A DNA stretch of 64,000 nt from positions 62,001-126,000 of the forward strand of contig NZ_JACDIT010000005.1 in NCBI RefSeq assembly GCF_013839445.1. Reading direction: 5' to 3'. The position numbers and the translations under genes were made by a program. Under the pieces are notes generated by a model. It was not told the origin of the DNA. It was given only the letters and a program-made list of their open reading frames with translations, and did not search any database. Positions 33,664 through 43,386 of the stretch are shown piece by piece. Source of the DNA: Chthonobacter albigriseus (GTDB lineage: Bacteria; Pseudomonadota; Alphaproteobacteria; Rhizobiales; Pleomorphomonadaceae). Each line of letters starts with the position of its first letter. Positions within the stretch are counted from its first letter, which is position 1.

Positions 33664-34785
33664 TCAGCAGCCGGCGCTCGCCCGCTGGGCGGTGACACGA
33701 TCGAGCAGGGTGGCGGGGGCTCCCGGATACTTCTTGGCGAGCTCGCCGTAGGTGGCGCAGGCGGCGTCCTTCTCGCCGAGGCCTTCCAGAGAGAGGCCCA
33801 GCTTCAAGAGACTTTCGGGCGCCTTCTGGCTCTTGGGGTAGTCGCGATAGGTGGTCAGAAAGGCGTCGGCCGCTTCCCGGTACTTGTCGCGCGCGAAATA
33901 GGACTCGCCGAGCCAGAAGTGCGCGCTGCCGGCCTGCTCGGAGCGGGGGTGGTCCTTGAGGAAGCGCTTGAAGCTGGTCTCGGCGGCGGCATAGTCGCCG
34001 GAGAGGACGAGGCCGTAAGCCTCATCGTAGGCGGCCTTCGGATCGGTCGGCGGAGCGATGGCGGCAACATCCGCGCCGGCGGCCGGCACGGTGGGCTCCG
34101 TGCCTTGCTGGTCCATCGGCGTGCCCGCCTGGACGCCGGCGGATCCGGACGACACGCCCGGCAGGCCGCCGTCCAGGATCGGTCCGGCGAGGGCAGGGTC
34201 TTCGCCGCGTGCAATCGCGGAGAGATCGAGAGGGCCACCGACCGCGCTGTCGGAGGGCGGTGCGATCGCGGTGCCGTCGCCCGGAATGGTGCCGAGAACC
34301 GTCGGGGGCGCGCCGACGTCCGAGTTGCCGCCGGTCTCGGCGGTGGCCACGGTCGTGCCGGGCGGGGCCGCCGGCCCGCCCAGCGTCGGCGGGACGCCGG
34401 TCGCCGGGGTAGCGGCGGAGCCCGCGTCGGAGCGGCGCTGGGGCTTGCCGCCCTTCTCCAGTTGCTGGAAGCGGAACTCGTTGTCCTCCTGGGTGCGCCG
34501 AAGCGCTTCCTGAAGCTGCTGGACCTGGTAGGTGAGCTGCTCGATCTGGCCGGTCAGCTGGCGCATCTGGTCCTGCATCTGGTCCATGCGCATGGACTGC
34601 TCCGCCAGCGCGGCGGGCGATTGCGCCTGGATCACGCCGCCGCCGCCGAGCACGTCGGCCGGGGGAACCGGTCCGCCGCCGAGCAGCTGGGCTCCGGCCA
34701 AGCCGGTGGCGCCGAGGGTCATGAGCAAGGCGGCTGCGGCGACCTTCAGTCGCCTCCGGCCGCCGAGCGGTTCTTCAATCTTCAT
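33664..34785 (-). CDS. cpoB: Tol-Pal system coordinator CpoB (YbgF)
   Basis: From the ATG at 34785 the 373-residue protein has a signal peptide (VAAAALLMTLGATGLAGAQ), a short coiled coil (SMRMDQMQDQMRQLTGQIEQLTYQVQQLQEALRR), a 150-residue Gly/Pro/Ala-rich linker, and C-terminal TPR repeats (YDEAYGLVLSGDYAAAETSFKRFLKDHP, SAHFWLGESYFARDKYREAADAFLTTYRDYP, APESLLKLGLSLEGLGEKDAACATYGEL). CpoB is periplasmic and links outer-membrane constriction by Tol-Pal to cell-wall synthesis during division. It ends the tol-pal cluster and abuts tilS. Confidence 0.92.
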   Translation of the reverse strand: MKIEEPLGGRRRLKVAAAALLMTLGATGLAGAQLLGGGPVPPADVLGGGGVIQAQSPAALAEQSMRMDQMQDQMRQLTGQIEQLTYQVQQLQEALRRTQEDNEFRFQQLEKGGKPQRRSDAGSAATPATGVPPTLGGPAAPPGTTVATAETGGNSDVGAPPTVLGTIPGDGTAIAPPSDSAVGGPLDLSAIARGEDPALAGPILDGGLPGVSSGSAGVQAGTPMDQQGTEPTVPAAGADVAAIAPPTDPKAAYDEAYGLVLSGDYAAAETSFKRFLKDHPRSEQAGSAHFWLGESYFARDKYREAADAFLTTYRDYPKSQKAPESLLKLGLSLEGLGEKDAACATYGELAKKYPGAPATLLDRVTAQRASAGC

Positions 34786-34945
34786 CAGCTTTGTCCGATC
34801 CTCTCGAACGCAGGCGCCGGCCGGATCTTCCGGATGACCGGCGCCCTCGCCAGTCCGCCTGCGCATAGCATAACTCAGCGCGAGTTCGGCCAAATTTTGG
34901 CCCCGGCACGGGAAAACCGACAGGTCGGTCCGCCGGGCGGAAACG

Positions 34946-34971
34946 GAAAACCCCGCCGTCTCCGGCGGGGT
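34946..34971 (-). terminator. Rho-independent terminator after pal
   Basis: On the minus strand ACCCCGCCG-N4-CGGCGGGGT is followed by TTT. It ends the tol-pal transcript before cpoB, which would then need its own promoter or read-through. Confidence 0.8.
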
Positions 34972-35003
34972 CCTCGCTTGTAGCCTCGACGGCAAGCCCG
35001 GCG

Positions 35004-35519
35004 TCAGCTGCCGGGGTTGTTGATCACGGTCACCGCGCGGCGGTTCTGCGCCCAGCAGCTGTCCTCGTTGCAGAGCGCTACCGGACGCTCCTTGCCGAAG
35101 GAGATGGTCTTGACGCGCTGCGGAGAGACGCCGCGGGAGACCAGGTAGTCGACGGCGGCCTTGGCGCGCCGGGCGCCGAGCGCCAGGTTGTACTCGCGGG
35201 TGCCGCGTTCGTCGGCGTGACCTTCGATCGTCACCGTGTAGCGCGGGTAGAGTGCCAGCCACTGGGCCTGGCGGTCCAGCGTGGAGGCGCCGTCCGGGGT
35301 CAGCGACGACGAGTCGGTCTCGAAGAAGACGCGGTCCCCGACGTTGACGACGAAGTCCTGCGCACTGCCGGGAACGGCGGCGCCGGCTCCGCCGGCCGCT
35401 CCGTTGGCCAGCGAGCTGTCGATCTCGCTCGGGCTCTTTGCGCAAGCGGCGGCAAGGAGTGCGAGACCGAAGACGATGGTCGCGCGGCTGATATGGCTTT
35501 TCGTAACGGACATGAACAT
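35004..35519 (-). CDS. pal: peptidoglycan-associated lipoprotein Pal
   Basis: The 171-residue product has a lipoprotein signal ending LLAAAC (lipidated Cys near 26), a short linker, and an OmpA-like domain with FFETDSSSLTPDGASTLDRQAQWL, VTIEGHADERGTREYNLALGARRAKAAVDYLVSRGV, the murein-binding motif. Pal anchors the outer membrane to peptidoglycan and is recruited by TolB to the septum. The ATG at 35519 has GAGGG upstream; 35513 is the alternative. A two-cysteine C-terminus (LCNEDSCWAQNRRAV) is present. Confidence 0.97.
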   Translation of the reverse strand: MFMSVTKSHISRATIVFGLALLAAACAKSPSEIDSSLANGAAGGAGAAVPGSAQDFVVNVGDRVFFETDSSSLTPDGASTLDRQAQWLALYPRYTVTIEGHADERGTREYNLALGARRAKAAVDYLVSRGVSPQRVKTISFGKERPVALCNEDSCWAQNRRAVTVINNPGS

Positions 35520-35700
35520 CCCGGTAACCCTCTACGTACGACCGGCGGTCTATCGGAAACGTGGTAAACGGCCTTGGTTAATCCTGCGTTGAAGAACGTG
35601 GTTAACCGAGCGTTACCTGCCGATTTTCGCACCGGGTCAATTGCTGCAGCGATGGAGGCGGCCGGCCGGGGGTCCCCACCCGTCCGACCGCTCGATGACT
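35520..35700 (-). promoter_or_regulatory. tolB-pal gap with near-CtrA sites
   Basis: The 181 bases hold two near matches to the CtrA box 24 bp apart: TTAA-N7-TTGA (35578-35592) and TTAA-N7-TTAC (35602-35616). They lie about 60 and 85 bases before the pal start and could time pal expression to the division cycle. Neither is a perfect match. Confidence 0.3.
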
Positions 35701-37065
35701 TCAGTTCAGGAGCGGCGACCATGCCGGGTCCGACCCGAAGGACGGCGTCGGCACGCGCTGTTCGTTGCGGCCGGTGAGATCCACCGACCAGAGCTGCGGG
35801 CCGCCGTTCTGGCCGCCGACGTCGCGGAAGAACATCAGCACCCGACCGTTCGGCGCCCAGGTCGGGCCCTCGTTGTGGTAGCCCTCGGTCAGGATGCGCT
35901 CGCCGGACCCGTCCGGACGCATGACGCCGATAGCGAAGCGCCCGCCCATCTGCTTGGTGAAGGCGATGAGGTCTCCGCGCGGCGACCAGACGGGCGTCGA
36001 ATAGCGGCCCTGGCCGAAGGAGATGCGCTGCGCAGGTCCGCCGCCGCCCGACATGACGTAGAGCTGCTGGTTGCCGCCGCGGTCGGACTCGAACACGATC
36101 TGCGAGCCGTCCGGCGAATAGGAGGGCGAGGTGTCGATCGAGGCGCCGTCCGTCAGCCGCGTCGTGGTGCGCGAGCGCAGGTCCATGGAGTAGATGTTGG
36201 CGTTGCCGTTCTGCTCCAGGCTCATCACCACCCGCTGCCCGTCCGGCGAGAAGCGCGGCGAGAAAGTCATGTTGGGGAAGTTGCCCACCACCTCGCGCTG
36301 GCCGGTCTCGATGTTGAGCAGATAGACCCGGGGATCGCCGGCCCCGAAGGACATGTAGGTGATCTCCTGGGTGGACGGCGAGAAGCGCGGTGTCAGCACC
36401 AGGTCCTGGCCCTTGGTGAGGTAGCGGACGTTGGCGCCGTCCTGGTCCATGATGGCGAGGCGCTTGATGCGTGCGCCTTTCGGACCGGTTTCGTCGACGA
36501 AAACCACACGGGTGTCGAAGTAGCCCTTCTCACCGGTCAGGCGCTCGTAGATCGCGTCGGCGATGATGTGAGCCACGCGGCGCCAATTCTCCGGCGTGGT
36601 GAAGAACTGCTGGCCGGTCAGCTGCTGGCCGGCGAAGACGTCCCAAAGCCTGAAATCCGCCTGGAGCCGACCATCGGGAGCCCGGCTGATCGCTCCCGTC
36701 ACCAGCGCCTGGGCATTGATCACGCGCCAGTTCTGGAAGTTCGGCACGGCGTTGGGGTCGACGAAGCGGTCGACGAAGGAGGCCGGGTCGAGCGTGGCGA
36801 ACAGGCCGGACCGCTTGAGGTCGGCGGCGACGACGCCGGCGATCTCGCGGCCGAGCTGCCCGGCGTCGCCTTGTCCCGCAAAGTCGGGAATGGCGATCGG
36901 CAGCGGCTGCACCGAGCCCTGCGTGATGTCGATGTTGAGCTCGGCTGCCGCGGGCGCGGTCAGGAAGACGGCGGCTGCGAGGGCGACGATGCCCGACCGC
37001 ACGCTCGCCAAGACCTTCCCGAGGAAGTCGGGCGGCGTCTCGAACTTGGCTATCGCTCCCATCAT
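35701..37065 (-). CDS. tolB: Tol-Pal system protein TolB
   Basis: Taking the ATG at 37065 (GGAGAGAAAG upstream), the 454-residue protein has a signal peptide ([16 protein letters not shown]), an N-terminal alpha/beta domain and a beta-propeller with repeated WD40-like units such as [58 protein letters not shown] and [16 protein letters not shown]. TolB is the periplasmic shuttle between TolA and Pal. It lies 76 bp downstream of tolA. Confidence 0.97.
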   Translation of the reverse strand: MMGAIAKFETPPDFLGKVLASVRSGIVALAAAVFLTAPAAAELNIDITQGSVQPLPIAIPDFAGQGDAGQLGREIAGVVAADLKRSGLFATLDPASFVDRFVDPNAVPNFQNWRVINAQALVTGAISRAPDGRLQADFRLWDVFAGQQLTGQQFFTTPENWRRVAHIIADAIYERLTGEKGYFDTRVVFVDETGPKGARIKRLAIMDQDGANVRYLTKGQDLVLTPRFSPSTQEITYMSFGAGDPRVYLLNIETGQREVVGNFPNMTFSPRFSPDGQRVVMSLEQNGNANIYSMDLRSRTTTRLTDGASIDTSPSYSPDGSQIVFESDRGGNQQLYVMSGGGGPAQRISFGQGRYSTPVWSPRGDLIAFTKQMGGRFAIGVMRPDGSGERILTEGYHNEGPTWAPNGRVLMFFRDVGGQNGGPQLWSVDLTGRNEQRVPTPSFGSDPAWSPLLN

Positions 37066-37141
37066 GGGTGCTTTCTCTCCGATTGAATTCGTCAGGAACG
37101 CGTTTGAAACACGGGGATCAGCGCGAAACTGTGGCGTGATC

Positions 37142-38245
37142 TCAGAACATGTCGGAAGGACTGAAGCGGAAGTTGACCACTTTCCATTCCTCGTATTTCT
37201 CGGGCGGCAGGAACGTGTACGGCGAGCATCGCAGCACGGCGCGTGCTGCGCCCTCGGCCGCCACCATGCCCAGGGGGCCGCTCGGCTGTTCAATGATCGA
37301 CGGCAGATCGGACACCGATCCGTCGGGATTGAACACGATGCGTAGCCTGACGATCAGGCTTTCGGCCCCATCCGCGCCGGCCGGATAGTTCCAGCAGGCC
37401 GCGACCGCGGCCTGGAGCGCGGCGATCTCGCTCTGCGACATCTGGGCAACCGGTCCGACCTCACGTTCGGAGCCGAGCGAGGCTTCTTCCGTCGAAGCCT
37501 TCGAGCCACCGCCGGAAGGGTCGACCTTGTTGAGAAGCGCGGAGATGTCCTCAGGGTTGAAGGTGTCCTCGGCCTTCTCCGTCGGCTTGGTCGCCTTCGA
37601 CTGAGTCGGCTTCTTCGTCTCCGTCTTGCGCGGCGTCTCGGTCGGCAGGGCCTGCTGCGGATCGATCGAGGCGGTCTGGACCGGTTCCGGGGGCTTCGGC
37701 CGGGCCTTCGGCTTCACCGCCGGCACGGGCGCGGGCTTGGCCTCCTCCGCAGCCTTGTCAGGCTCGGCCGGCAGTTCGGCTACCTCCACCTTGGGTGGCA
37801 CGGCCGGCGCCGGAGGAGCCGGCTCGGCCTTCGGCGTTTCAGGCGCCGGCTCGGCCTTGGCGGTGTCGGGCGTGGGGGGCTTCGGCTGGGGAGCCTTCGG
37901 CGCGGGGGGCGGCGGGGGCGGTGGTGCCGCTTCCTTGGTCGGCGCCGCGGCCGTGTCGGTCGTCTTCTCGGTCAGTGGGGCCTTCTGGTCGTTGGGCGCG
38001 TTGCCGACCCGCTGCGACTGCGGCGCCGGTAGCTGGGGCTTGGCCTTGCCCTGGCTCGCGGTGTCGGCCTTCGGCGCGGTCTTCTTGCCCTCGGCGATCT
38101 CTGTGACGTCGGAGATGGGCACCAGATCCACCGGCAGCGCATCAACTTCCACGGCCTCGAACGGCTCGGCGCTGGGAAGCGTCACGAGCCCCCAGGTCAG
38201 GAGCAGGACATGTCCGATGACGGACGAGGTGAGACCCAAACGCAT
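37142..38245 (-). CDS. tolA: Tol-Pal system protein TolA
   Basis: The 367-residue protein has a single N-terminal membrane helix ([20 protein letters not shown]), a long proline/lysine/alanine/glutamate-rich middle part (about 60-250, with runs such as [10 protein letters not shown]), and a C-terminal domain ([16 protein letters not shown] ... [17 protein letters not shown]) of the TonB/TolA kind that reaches Pal or TolB. The middle is proline-rich rather than the helical KA-repeat of enterobacteria, as usual in alphaproteobacteria. It follows tolR by 14 bases. Confidence 0.93.
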   Translation of the reverse strand: MRLGLTSSVIGHVLLLTWGLVTLPSAEPFEAVEVDALPVDLVPISDVTEIAEGKKTAPKADTASQGKAKPQLPAPQSQRVGNAPNDQKAPLTEKTTDTAAAPTKEAAPPPPPPPAPKAPQPKPPTPDTAKAEPAPETPKAEPAPPAPAVPPKVEVAELPAEPDKAAEEAKPAPVPAVKPKARPKPPEPVQTASIDPQQALPTETPRKTETKKPTQSKATKPTEKAEDTFNPEDISALLNKVDPSGGGSKASTEEASLGSEREVGPVAQMSQSEIAALQAAVAACWNYPAGADGAESLIVRLRIVFNPDGSVSDLPSIIEQPSGPLGMVAAEGAARAVLRCSPYTFLPPEKYEEWKVVNFRFSPSDMF

Positions 38246-38259
38246 GAAGGACTTCCGAC

Positions 38260-38721
38260 CTAACCTGCGGGCGCCGCGCCCGGATCCTCGACCGTGATCA
38301 GGCCGATCTTCTTGAAACCGGCTGCGGAGATCCGCGCCATCACCCGCATCACCGTGCCGTAGTCGGCATCCCGGTCGCCGCGGACGTAGATGCGGTCCTC
38401 GACACCGTTCTTGGCGATCGCCTGCAGCTTCGGCACCACTTCCTCAAACGGAATCTCGTTGTCCTGAAGGAACACCTTGCCGTCCTTGTCGACCGAGATG
38501 TTGATCGGATCGGTCTGACCTTCCATCGGCTTCGCGGCGGTTTCAGGGAGATCGATGGGCACTCCGACGGTCAAAAGAGGCGCGGAGACCATGAAGATGA
38601 TGAGGAGCACGAGCATCACGTCGACGAAGGGCGTGACGTTGATTTCGCTCATGACGGCGTGACCGCGCCGCTTCCTCCGGCCGCCTCTGCGTCCACCGCC
38701 TCCGACCGCGCCCATGCCCAT
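38260..38721 (-). CDS. tolR: Tol-Pal system protein TolR (ExbD family)
   Basis: A 153-residue ExbD/TolR protein: a basic, glycine-rich cytoplasmic start (GGGGRRGGRRKRRG), then MSEINVTPFVDVMLVLLIIFMV with the proton-conducting aspartate in the single helix, and a periplasmic domain. TolR forms the stator with TolQ that energises TolA. It starts 3 bases after tolQ. Confidence 0.95.
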   Translation of the reverse strand: MGMGAVGGGGRRGGRRKRRGHAVMSEINVTPFVDVMLVLLIIFMVSAPLLTVGVPIDLPETAAKPMEGQTDPINISVDKDGKVFLQDNEIPFEEVVPKLQAIAKNGVEDRIYVRGDRDADYGTVMRVMARISAAGFKKIGLITVEDPGAAPAG

Positions 38722-38724
38722 CGG

Positions 38725-39438
38725 TCAGCTCCGATCGTCGATCTGGCGGGACAGGATGGCTGAGAACTCGTCGGCGAAGCTATCCATCCGAGACCCGATG
38801 CGGCCCGCATCCGACGTGAACTTGTTGTAGGCGAGCACCGCCGGAATGGCCGCCGCAAGGCCGAGGGCGGTTGCGAACAGCGCCTCCGCGATGCCCGGAG
38901 CGACCACCGCGAGGTTGGTGTTCTTGGAGGCCGCGATCGCCTGGAACGAGGTCATGATGCCCCAGACGGTGCCGAAGAGGCCGATGAAGGGGCCGGCGGA
39001 GCCGACGGTCGCCAGCACCAGGAGGCGCGCCTCCAGGCGCTCCATCTCGCGGGTGATGGTGACCTCGATCACCTTCTCGATCCGGTCAGTGAGGCCGAGA
39101 AAAGACGTGCGGCCTGCCTCGTGGCTGCGCTTCCACTCCCGCATCGCGGCGACGAAGACGGCGGCGAGGCCCTGGTTAGGGCGCGAGACGAGCGAGCGAT
39201 AGAGTTCCTCCAGCGACTGGCCGGACCAGAAGATCTTCTCGAAACGGTCCATCGACTTGCGCGCCCGGGTGAAGCTGATCGACTTGTCGATGATGATCGC
39301 CCAGCACCAGATCGACGCTGCGAGCAGGCCGATCATCACCAGCTTCACGACGATGTGGGCCTGCAGGAACATGCCGATCAGGCTGAGATCAGGGCCGGGT
39401 GCTGCAAGTGCCGTCTGTGTGAGGTCGGCCGCGTTCAT
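38725..39438 (-). CDS. tolQ: Tol-Pal system protein TolQ (MotA/ExbB family)
   Basis: From the ATG at 39438 the 237-residue product has three membrane helices: IVVKLVMIGLLAASIWCWAIIID, LVLATVGSAGPFIGLFGTVWGIMTSFQ and GIAEALFATALGLAAAIPAVLAYN. The last two carry the conserved ExbB/TolQ residues of the proton channel. The open frame continues upstream, but that part is charged and unlike TolQ. A 250-bp gap separates it from ybgC. Confidence 0.96.
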   Translation of the reverse strand: MNAADLTQTALAAPGPDLSLIGMFLQAHIVVKLVMIGLLAASIWCWAIIIDKSISFTRARKSMDRFEKIFWSGQSLEELYRSLVSRPNQGLAAVFVAAMREWKRSHEAGRTSFLGLTDRIEKVIEVTITREMERLEARLLVLATVGSAGPFIGLFGTVWGIMTSFQAIAASKNTNLAVVAPGIAEALFATALGLAAAIPAVLAYNKFTSDAGRIGSRMDSFADEFSAILSRQIDDRS

Positions 39439-39688
39439 GGATGTCTCAATGGCCTCTTCAAAAAGCGATCCGTCGAAAAAACCGTCCTGGCCCGATGGTC
39501 GGCGCCCGCTGGCCGGTCGAGCGTTCGACCGGTCCCGGGGCTGCCGGACCTCAGGCCCTGACGGGCATTCGGCGGCGTTCCGAAATTTCCGCAGTGCACC
39601 GGAGATGCCCGCGAAATTTGTCGAAAGCAGGACCCGCCGGCGCCAGTGCCGCAGGGTCCAGTCATGGTTCGTCAAGGTTAAGGAAGGG

Positions 39689-40144
39689 TTATTGGAGCCG
39701 CCCAAAAGCGGACGCCATGTCGGCGGGGATGCGCCGGGGGCGGCCGTTGCCGCCCACCGCCACCACCGTCACCTTGGCCTCGGCGACAAGCTGGTCGCCC
39801 CGCATCAGGCGCTGGTCCAGCACCACCCTGGAGCCGCCGACCTCCAGCACGGAGGTCTCCACCACCAGCGCATCGTCCAGGAACGCCGGCTTCAGGTAGT
39901 CGATCTCCATCCGACGGACCGTGAAGAGGATCGCGTCCGGCGAGGACCTGTCCGCGTGGGCGGACTGGTGGATTCCCATGGCCCGCAGCAACTCGGTCCG
40001 CCCCCGCTCGAAGAAGCGGACATGCGAGGCATGATAGACGATGCCACCGGCGTCGGTGTCCTCCCAGTAGACGCGGACGGGATGGGTGTGAGGCGAGGGC
40101 ACGTCGGGCAAGGGGCTGACCTTTTCGGTGGGGCGAGCACGCAT
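39689..40144 (-). CDS. ybgC: Tol-Pal-associated acyl-CoA thioesterase YbgC
   Basis: The hot-dog-fold thioesterase motif VRVYWEDTDAGGIVYHASHVRFFERGRTELLR, with the catalytic Asp of DTDAGG and the YHASH block, is complete; the product has about 151 residues from the ATG at 40144 (a GTG at 40177 would add 11). YbgC hydrolyses short- to medium-chain acyl thioesters and travels with tol-pal genes in most proteobacteria, although its link to the envelope machine is not settled. Confidence 0.93.
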   Translation of the reverse strand: MRARPTEKVSPLPDVPSPHTHPVRVYWEDTDAGGIVYHASHVRFFERGRTELLRAMGIHQSAHADRSSPDAILFTVRRMEIDYLKPAFLDDALVVETSVLEVGGSRVVLDQRLMRGDQLVAEAKVTVVAVGGNGRPRRIPADMASAFGRLQ

Positions 40145-40225
40145 AGCGACGCCGACCGGCGAAGGCAATCCCGCCACGGCCGCCGCCCGGATGAGGCGGG
40201 TCGACGGACGGGAAGCGAACCTGCT

Positions 40226-41269
40226 TCAGGCGTCGTCGTCCGCAAAAAGCGTGAACTGCGGCGGCTCCGGTCCGCTCGGAACCGGCAGGCCCATGTGCCG
40301 AAAGGCGTGCGGGGTGAGGACGCGGCCGCGGGGGGTGCGTTGGACGAAGCCCTTCTGGATCAGGTAAGGCTCGACGATGTCCTCGATGGCGTCGCGCGGT
40401 TCGGCGATGGCGGCGGCGATCGTCTCGATGCCGACCGGGCCGCCGGAAAAGCTGTGCGCGATGGTCGTGAGGTAGCGCAGGTCGAGGGCGTCGAGGCCGA
40501 TGGAGTCGACGTCGAGCCGGGTCAGCGCCTCGTCGGCGACCCGGCGGTCGATCTTCTCGGCGCCAGCGACGACGGCGAAATCGCGAACGCGGCGGAGCAG
40601 CCGGCCGGCGATGCGGGGGGTGCCGCGGGAGCGGCGGGCGATCTCGGTGGCGCCGTCCTCCGTCATGCCGATGCCGAAGATCCGCGCGCCGCGGCGCACG
40701 ATCAGCTCCAACTCCTCGGTGGTGTAGAACTCCAGGCGGATCGGGATGCCGAAGCGGTCGCGGAGCGGCGTCGTCAGTAGGCCGAGGCGCGTGGTGGCGC
40801 CGACCAGCGTGAACTTGGCGAGGTCGATGCGAACGGAACGGGCAGCCGGGCCTTCGCCGATGATCAGGTCGAGCTGGTAGTCCTCCATGGCCGGATAGAG
40901 GATCTCCTCGACCGCCGGCGACATCCGGTGGATCTCGTCGATGAAGAGGACGTCGCGCTCCTCCAGGTTGGTGAGGAGGGCGGCGAGATCGCCGGCCTTG
41001 GCGATCACGGGACCGGAGGTGGCGCGGAAGTTGACGCCGAGTTCGCGGGAGACGATCTGGGCGAGGGTGGTCTTGCCGAGGCCCGGCGGGCCGACGAACA
41101 GGACGTGGTCGAGCGCTTCGCCGCGCGCCTTGGCGGCGTCGATGAAGACCTGGAGGTTGGCGCGCGCCGGGGCCTGGCCGACGAATTCGGCGAGGGCGCT
41201 CGGGCGGATCGACTGCTCGACATCGTCGGGCCGCTTGTCGGCGGCGACCAGGCGTTTCGGGGTGTTCAT
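40226..41269 (-). CDS. ruvB: Holliday junction branch-migration ATPase RuvB
   Basis: The 347-residue product, started at [16 protein letters not shown] (41269), has Walker [12 protein letters not shown], Walker [10 protein letters not shown], sensor [18 protein letters not shown] and the winged-helix end [26 protein letters not shown]. RuvB hexamers drive branch migration of Holliday junctions with RuvA. The frame continues far upstream but is not RuvB-like there. It lies two genes downstream of ruvC-ruvA. Confidence 0.98.
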   Translation of the reverse strand: MNTPKRLVAADKRPDDVEQSIRPSALAEFVGQAPARANLQVFIDAAKARGEALDHVLFVGPPGLGKTTLAQIVSRELGVNFRATSGPVIAKAGDLAALLTNLEERDVLFIDEIHRMSPAVEEILYPAMEDYQLDLIIGEGPAARSVRIDLAKFTLVGATTRLGLLTTPLRDRFGIPIRLEFYTTEELELIVRRGARIFGIGMTEDGATEIARRSRGTPRIAGRLLRRVRDFAVVAGAEKIDRRVADEALTRLDVDSIGLDALDLRYLTTIAHSFSGGPVGIETIAAAIAEPRDAIEDIVEPYLIQKGFVQRTPRGRVLTPHAFRHMGLPVPSGPEPPQFTLFADDDA

Positions 41270-41393
41270 CGGAGCTCGACCTCGGCGACCGCCGACTCGC
41301 CGGAGCCGGCAGCGGTGTTCGCCTTTCGTTTTTGCACGGGTTGGCCGGCGAGGAAAGGTGCCGCGGCATCGTCGCCGCCTTTGCCTCGCCGGT

Positions 41394-41957
41394 TCAGATG
41401 GGGCTGGGCGGCGGGAACGTCTGGGAATCCTGGATTTCGGCCGGCGGCTCGGCAGGCGGAGGGGGCGGGGGGCGGCGCTTGGGACGCTTGACCGGCGGGC
41501 GTTCGCTGACCCACCAGACGAAGGGCTTGCCGAGGAGAAGGCCGACGACGAAGGCGGCGACCGGCAGGGCGAGGAGAAGCAGGATGGCGGGCAGCCATTT
41601 CGCGAGACCTTCGCCCGGCTGGCTGGACAGCCAGGCCGCCAACCCGCCGGCAAAAGGTATTGCAAACCAAAGGCTTGCCTTGACCGAAGCCGTGGCGAAG
41701 CGCCACGCGGTGTGCACCCGCTCGGCGATGAACATGACGACCATGGCGAGGAAGAGGTCGGCGGCGAGTGCGGCGGCGGCGGCGATGGCGTAGGGGGAGA
41801 GGGCGCCGGCGCCGGTGGGGATGAGCTTCGGCAGGTCGGCGGGCGGTGTTCCGGACGACAGCGGACCGAGGGCAATGACGGCGACGGCGACCACGGCGAA
41901 CAGCGCGAGGTAGAGGACGAAGCAGATGGGGACCATCAGTCCGCGGAAGAAACCCAT
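41394..41957 (-). CDS. four-helix membrane protein with proline-rich tail, unknown function
   Basis: The 187-residue product has four hydrophobic helices (about 5-30, 52-78, 92-112 and 122-146) and a basic, proline-rich cytoplasmic tail ([20 protein letters not shown]). I do not recognise a family. It lies between ruvA and ruvB on the same strand, a place where many Rhizobiales carry a small membrane protein gene, and is probably part of that operon. The base composition is like that of its neighbours. Confidence 0.65.
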   Translation of the reverse strand: MGFFRGLMVPICFVLYLALFAVVAVAVIALGPLSSGTPPADLPKLIPTGAGALSPYAIAAAAALAADLFLAMVVMFIAERVHTAWRFATASVKASLWFAIPFAGGLAAWLSSQPGEGLAKWLPAILLLLALPVAAFVVGLLLGKPFVWWVSERPPVKRPKRRPPPPPPAEPPAEIQDSQTFPPPSPI

Positions 41958-42068
41958 AGCGTTCTCCGATACTTAGCCGCAAGGGCGGACCGATCGTGTC
42001 GCGGCCTGCCGCCTGTTATCGCGCGGGTGGCGGCGGGGATCAATGCACGGCGAATGCAATCTTGACCG

Positions 42069-42686
42069 TCAGCGGGCGAGTTCCTTCAACCCGAGGCGGA
42101 TGAGCTTCTCGGTGGAGATGTCTTCGCCGGCGGCCTTGGCGGCGGTGGTGACGGCGGCGGCCGCCTGCAACTGGGCGTATCCGAGGTTGACGAGGGCGGA
42201 GACGGCCTCGGCGATCGGGCCAGAAAGGCGAGCTTCGCCAATGTCTTGGGCGGTGCGCAGGACCGACGGGTCGGCGTCGGCGAAGGCGGGGGCCTTGTCC
42301 TTGAGCTCGGTGGCGATGCGCTCGGCGACCCTTTTGCCGACGCCGGGGGCCCTGGAAATCGCGGTCAAGTCCTTGAGTGCAATGGCGGTTGCGAGCGCGC
42401 CGGGGTCGAGGACCGAGAGCACGGCGAGGGCGACCTTGGCGCCGACGCCCTGCACGGTCATAAGCAAACGAAACCACTCGCGCTCGATGTCGTTGGCGAA
42501 GCCGTAGAGGCGGATCATGTCCTCGCGCACATAGGTCTCGATCGACAGCACGGCGGATTCGCCAGCCTTTGGAAGACGTTGCAAGGTGCGTGCGGAACAG
42601 AACGCCTGGTAGCCGACACCGTGGACGTCGAGGATCACCCAGTCGTCACCGAAGCTGTCGACGACGCCTTTCAGCTTTCCGATCAT
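42069..42686 (-). CDS. ruvA: Holliday junction protein RuvA
   Basis: RuvA (205 residues) begins [27 protein letters not shown], the OB-fold domain, followed by the two helix-hairpin-helix motifs ([40 protein letters not shown]) that grip the four-way junction, and the C-terminal RuvB-binding three-helix domain. It starts 6 bases after the ruvC stop, so they are co-transcribed. Confidence 0.97.
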   Translation of the reverse strand: MIGKLKGVVDSFGDDWVILDVHGVGYQAFCSARTLQRLPKAGESAVLSIETYVREDMIRLYGFANDIEREWFRLLMTVQGVGAKVALAVLSVLDPGALATAIALKDLTAISRAPGVGKRVAERIATELKDKAPAFADADPSVLRTAQDIGEARLSGPIAEAVSALVNLGYAQLQAAAAVTTAAKAAGEDISTEKLIRLGLKELAR

Positions 42687-42692
42687 CTTTGC

Positions 42693-43208
42693 TTATACCC
42701 CCATGGCGCGCGCAAGACGGGCGGTCGCCGAGCCGCGATGATGGGCGTGGGTGAGGGCGATCGCAAGGGCGTCGGCAGCGTCGTCGGTGGTGAAGACGGC
42801 CTTCGGCATCAGCACCGTAACCATATGGCGGATCTGCACTTTTTCTGCGTGGCCGGCGCCGACGATGGCCTTCTTGACGGCGTTGGGCGCGTATTCGGAC
42901 ACCGGCAGCCCGCGGCGGGCCGGGGCGAGCAGGACGACCCCGCGCGCCTGCCCCAGTTTCAGCGTGGCGCCGGCGTCCTTGTTGACGAAGGTCTGCTCGA
43001 TCGCCGCTTCATCCGGTTGATATTCATGGAGAATTTCGTCCAGCCCGTCGTGGATGGAAACCAGCCGGCGGGCCAGATCGTCGGCCTGGGTGGAGGTCAC
43101 GGAGCCGGATGAGACGAAGCGGACGCTGTTGCCGACGACGTCGATGACCCCCCAGCCGGTGCGGCGGAGGCCAGGGTCGATGCCGATGATGCGGGTGACG
43201 GTGCTCAT
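42693..43208 (-). CDS. ruvC: Holliday junction resolvase RuvC
   Basis: The 171-residue nuclease starts [18 protein letters not shown], providing the first catalytic Asp, and carries [28 protein letters not shown] and the final acidic block [15 protein letters not shown]. RuvC cuts Holliday junctions symmetrically after RuvAB migration. First gene of the ruvCA-(membrane protein)-ruvB-ybgC series. Confidence 0.97.
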   Translation of the reverse strand: MSTVTRIIGIDPGLRRTGWGVIDVVGNSVRFVSSGSVTSTQADDLARRLVSIHDGLDEILHEYQPDEAAIEQTFVNKDAGATLKLGQARGVVLLAPARRGLPVSEYAPNAVKKAIVGAGHAEKVQIRHMVTVLMPKAVFTTDDAADALAIALTHAHHRGSATARLARAMGV

Positions 43209-43386
43209 GCCTTCGGTCTACCCGTTTGTTCCCGATTCGTCCGCAAAAAGTGTAGTCGCGTTTTTCGGGGCCGGAGGCGGCTACGTAGCCCACGACGGCG
43301 GCGGACGGAATTCCGACCCGCGCCCCTTGCGGCCGTCCCTCCCTCCGGCCACAAACCTTGTCCCCGCCACGCCGCACGGCCCCATC

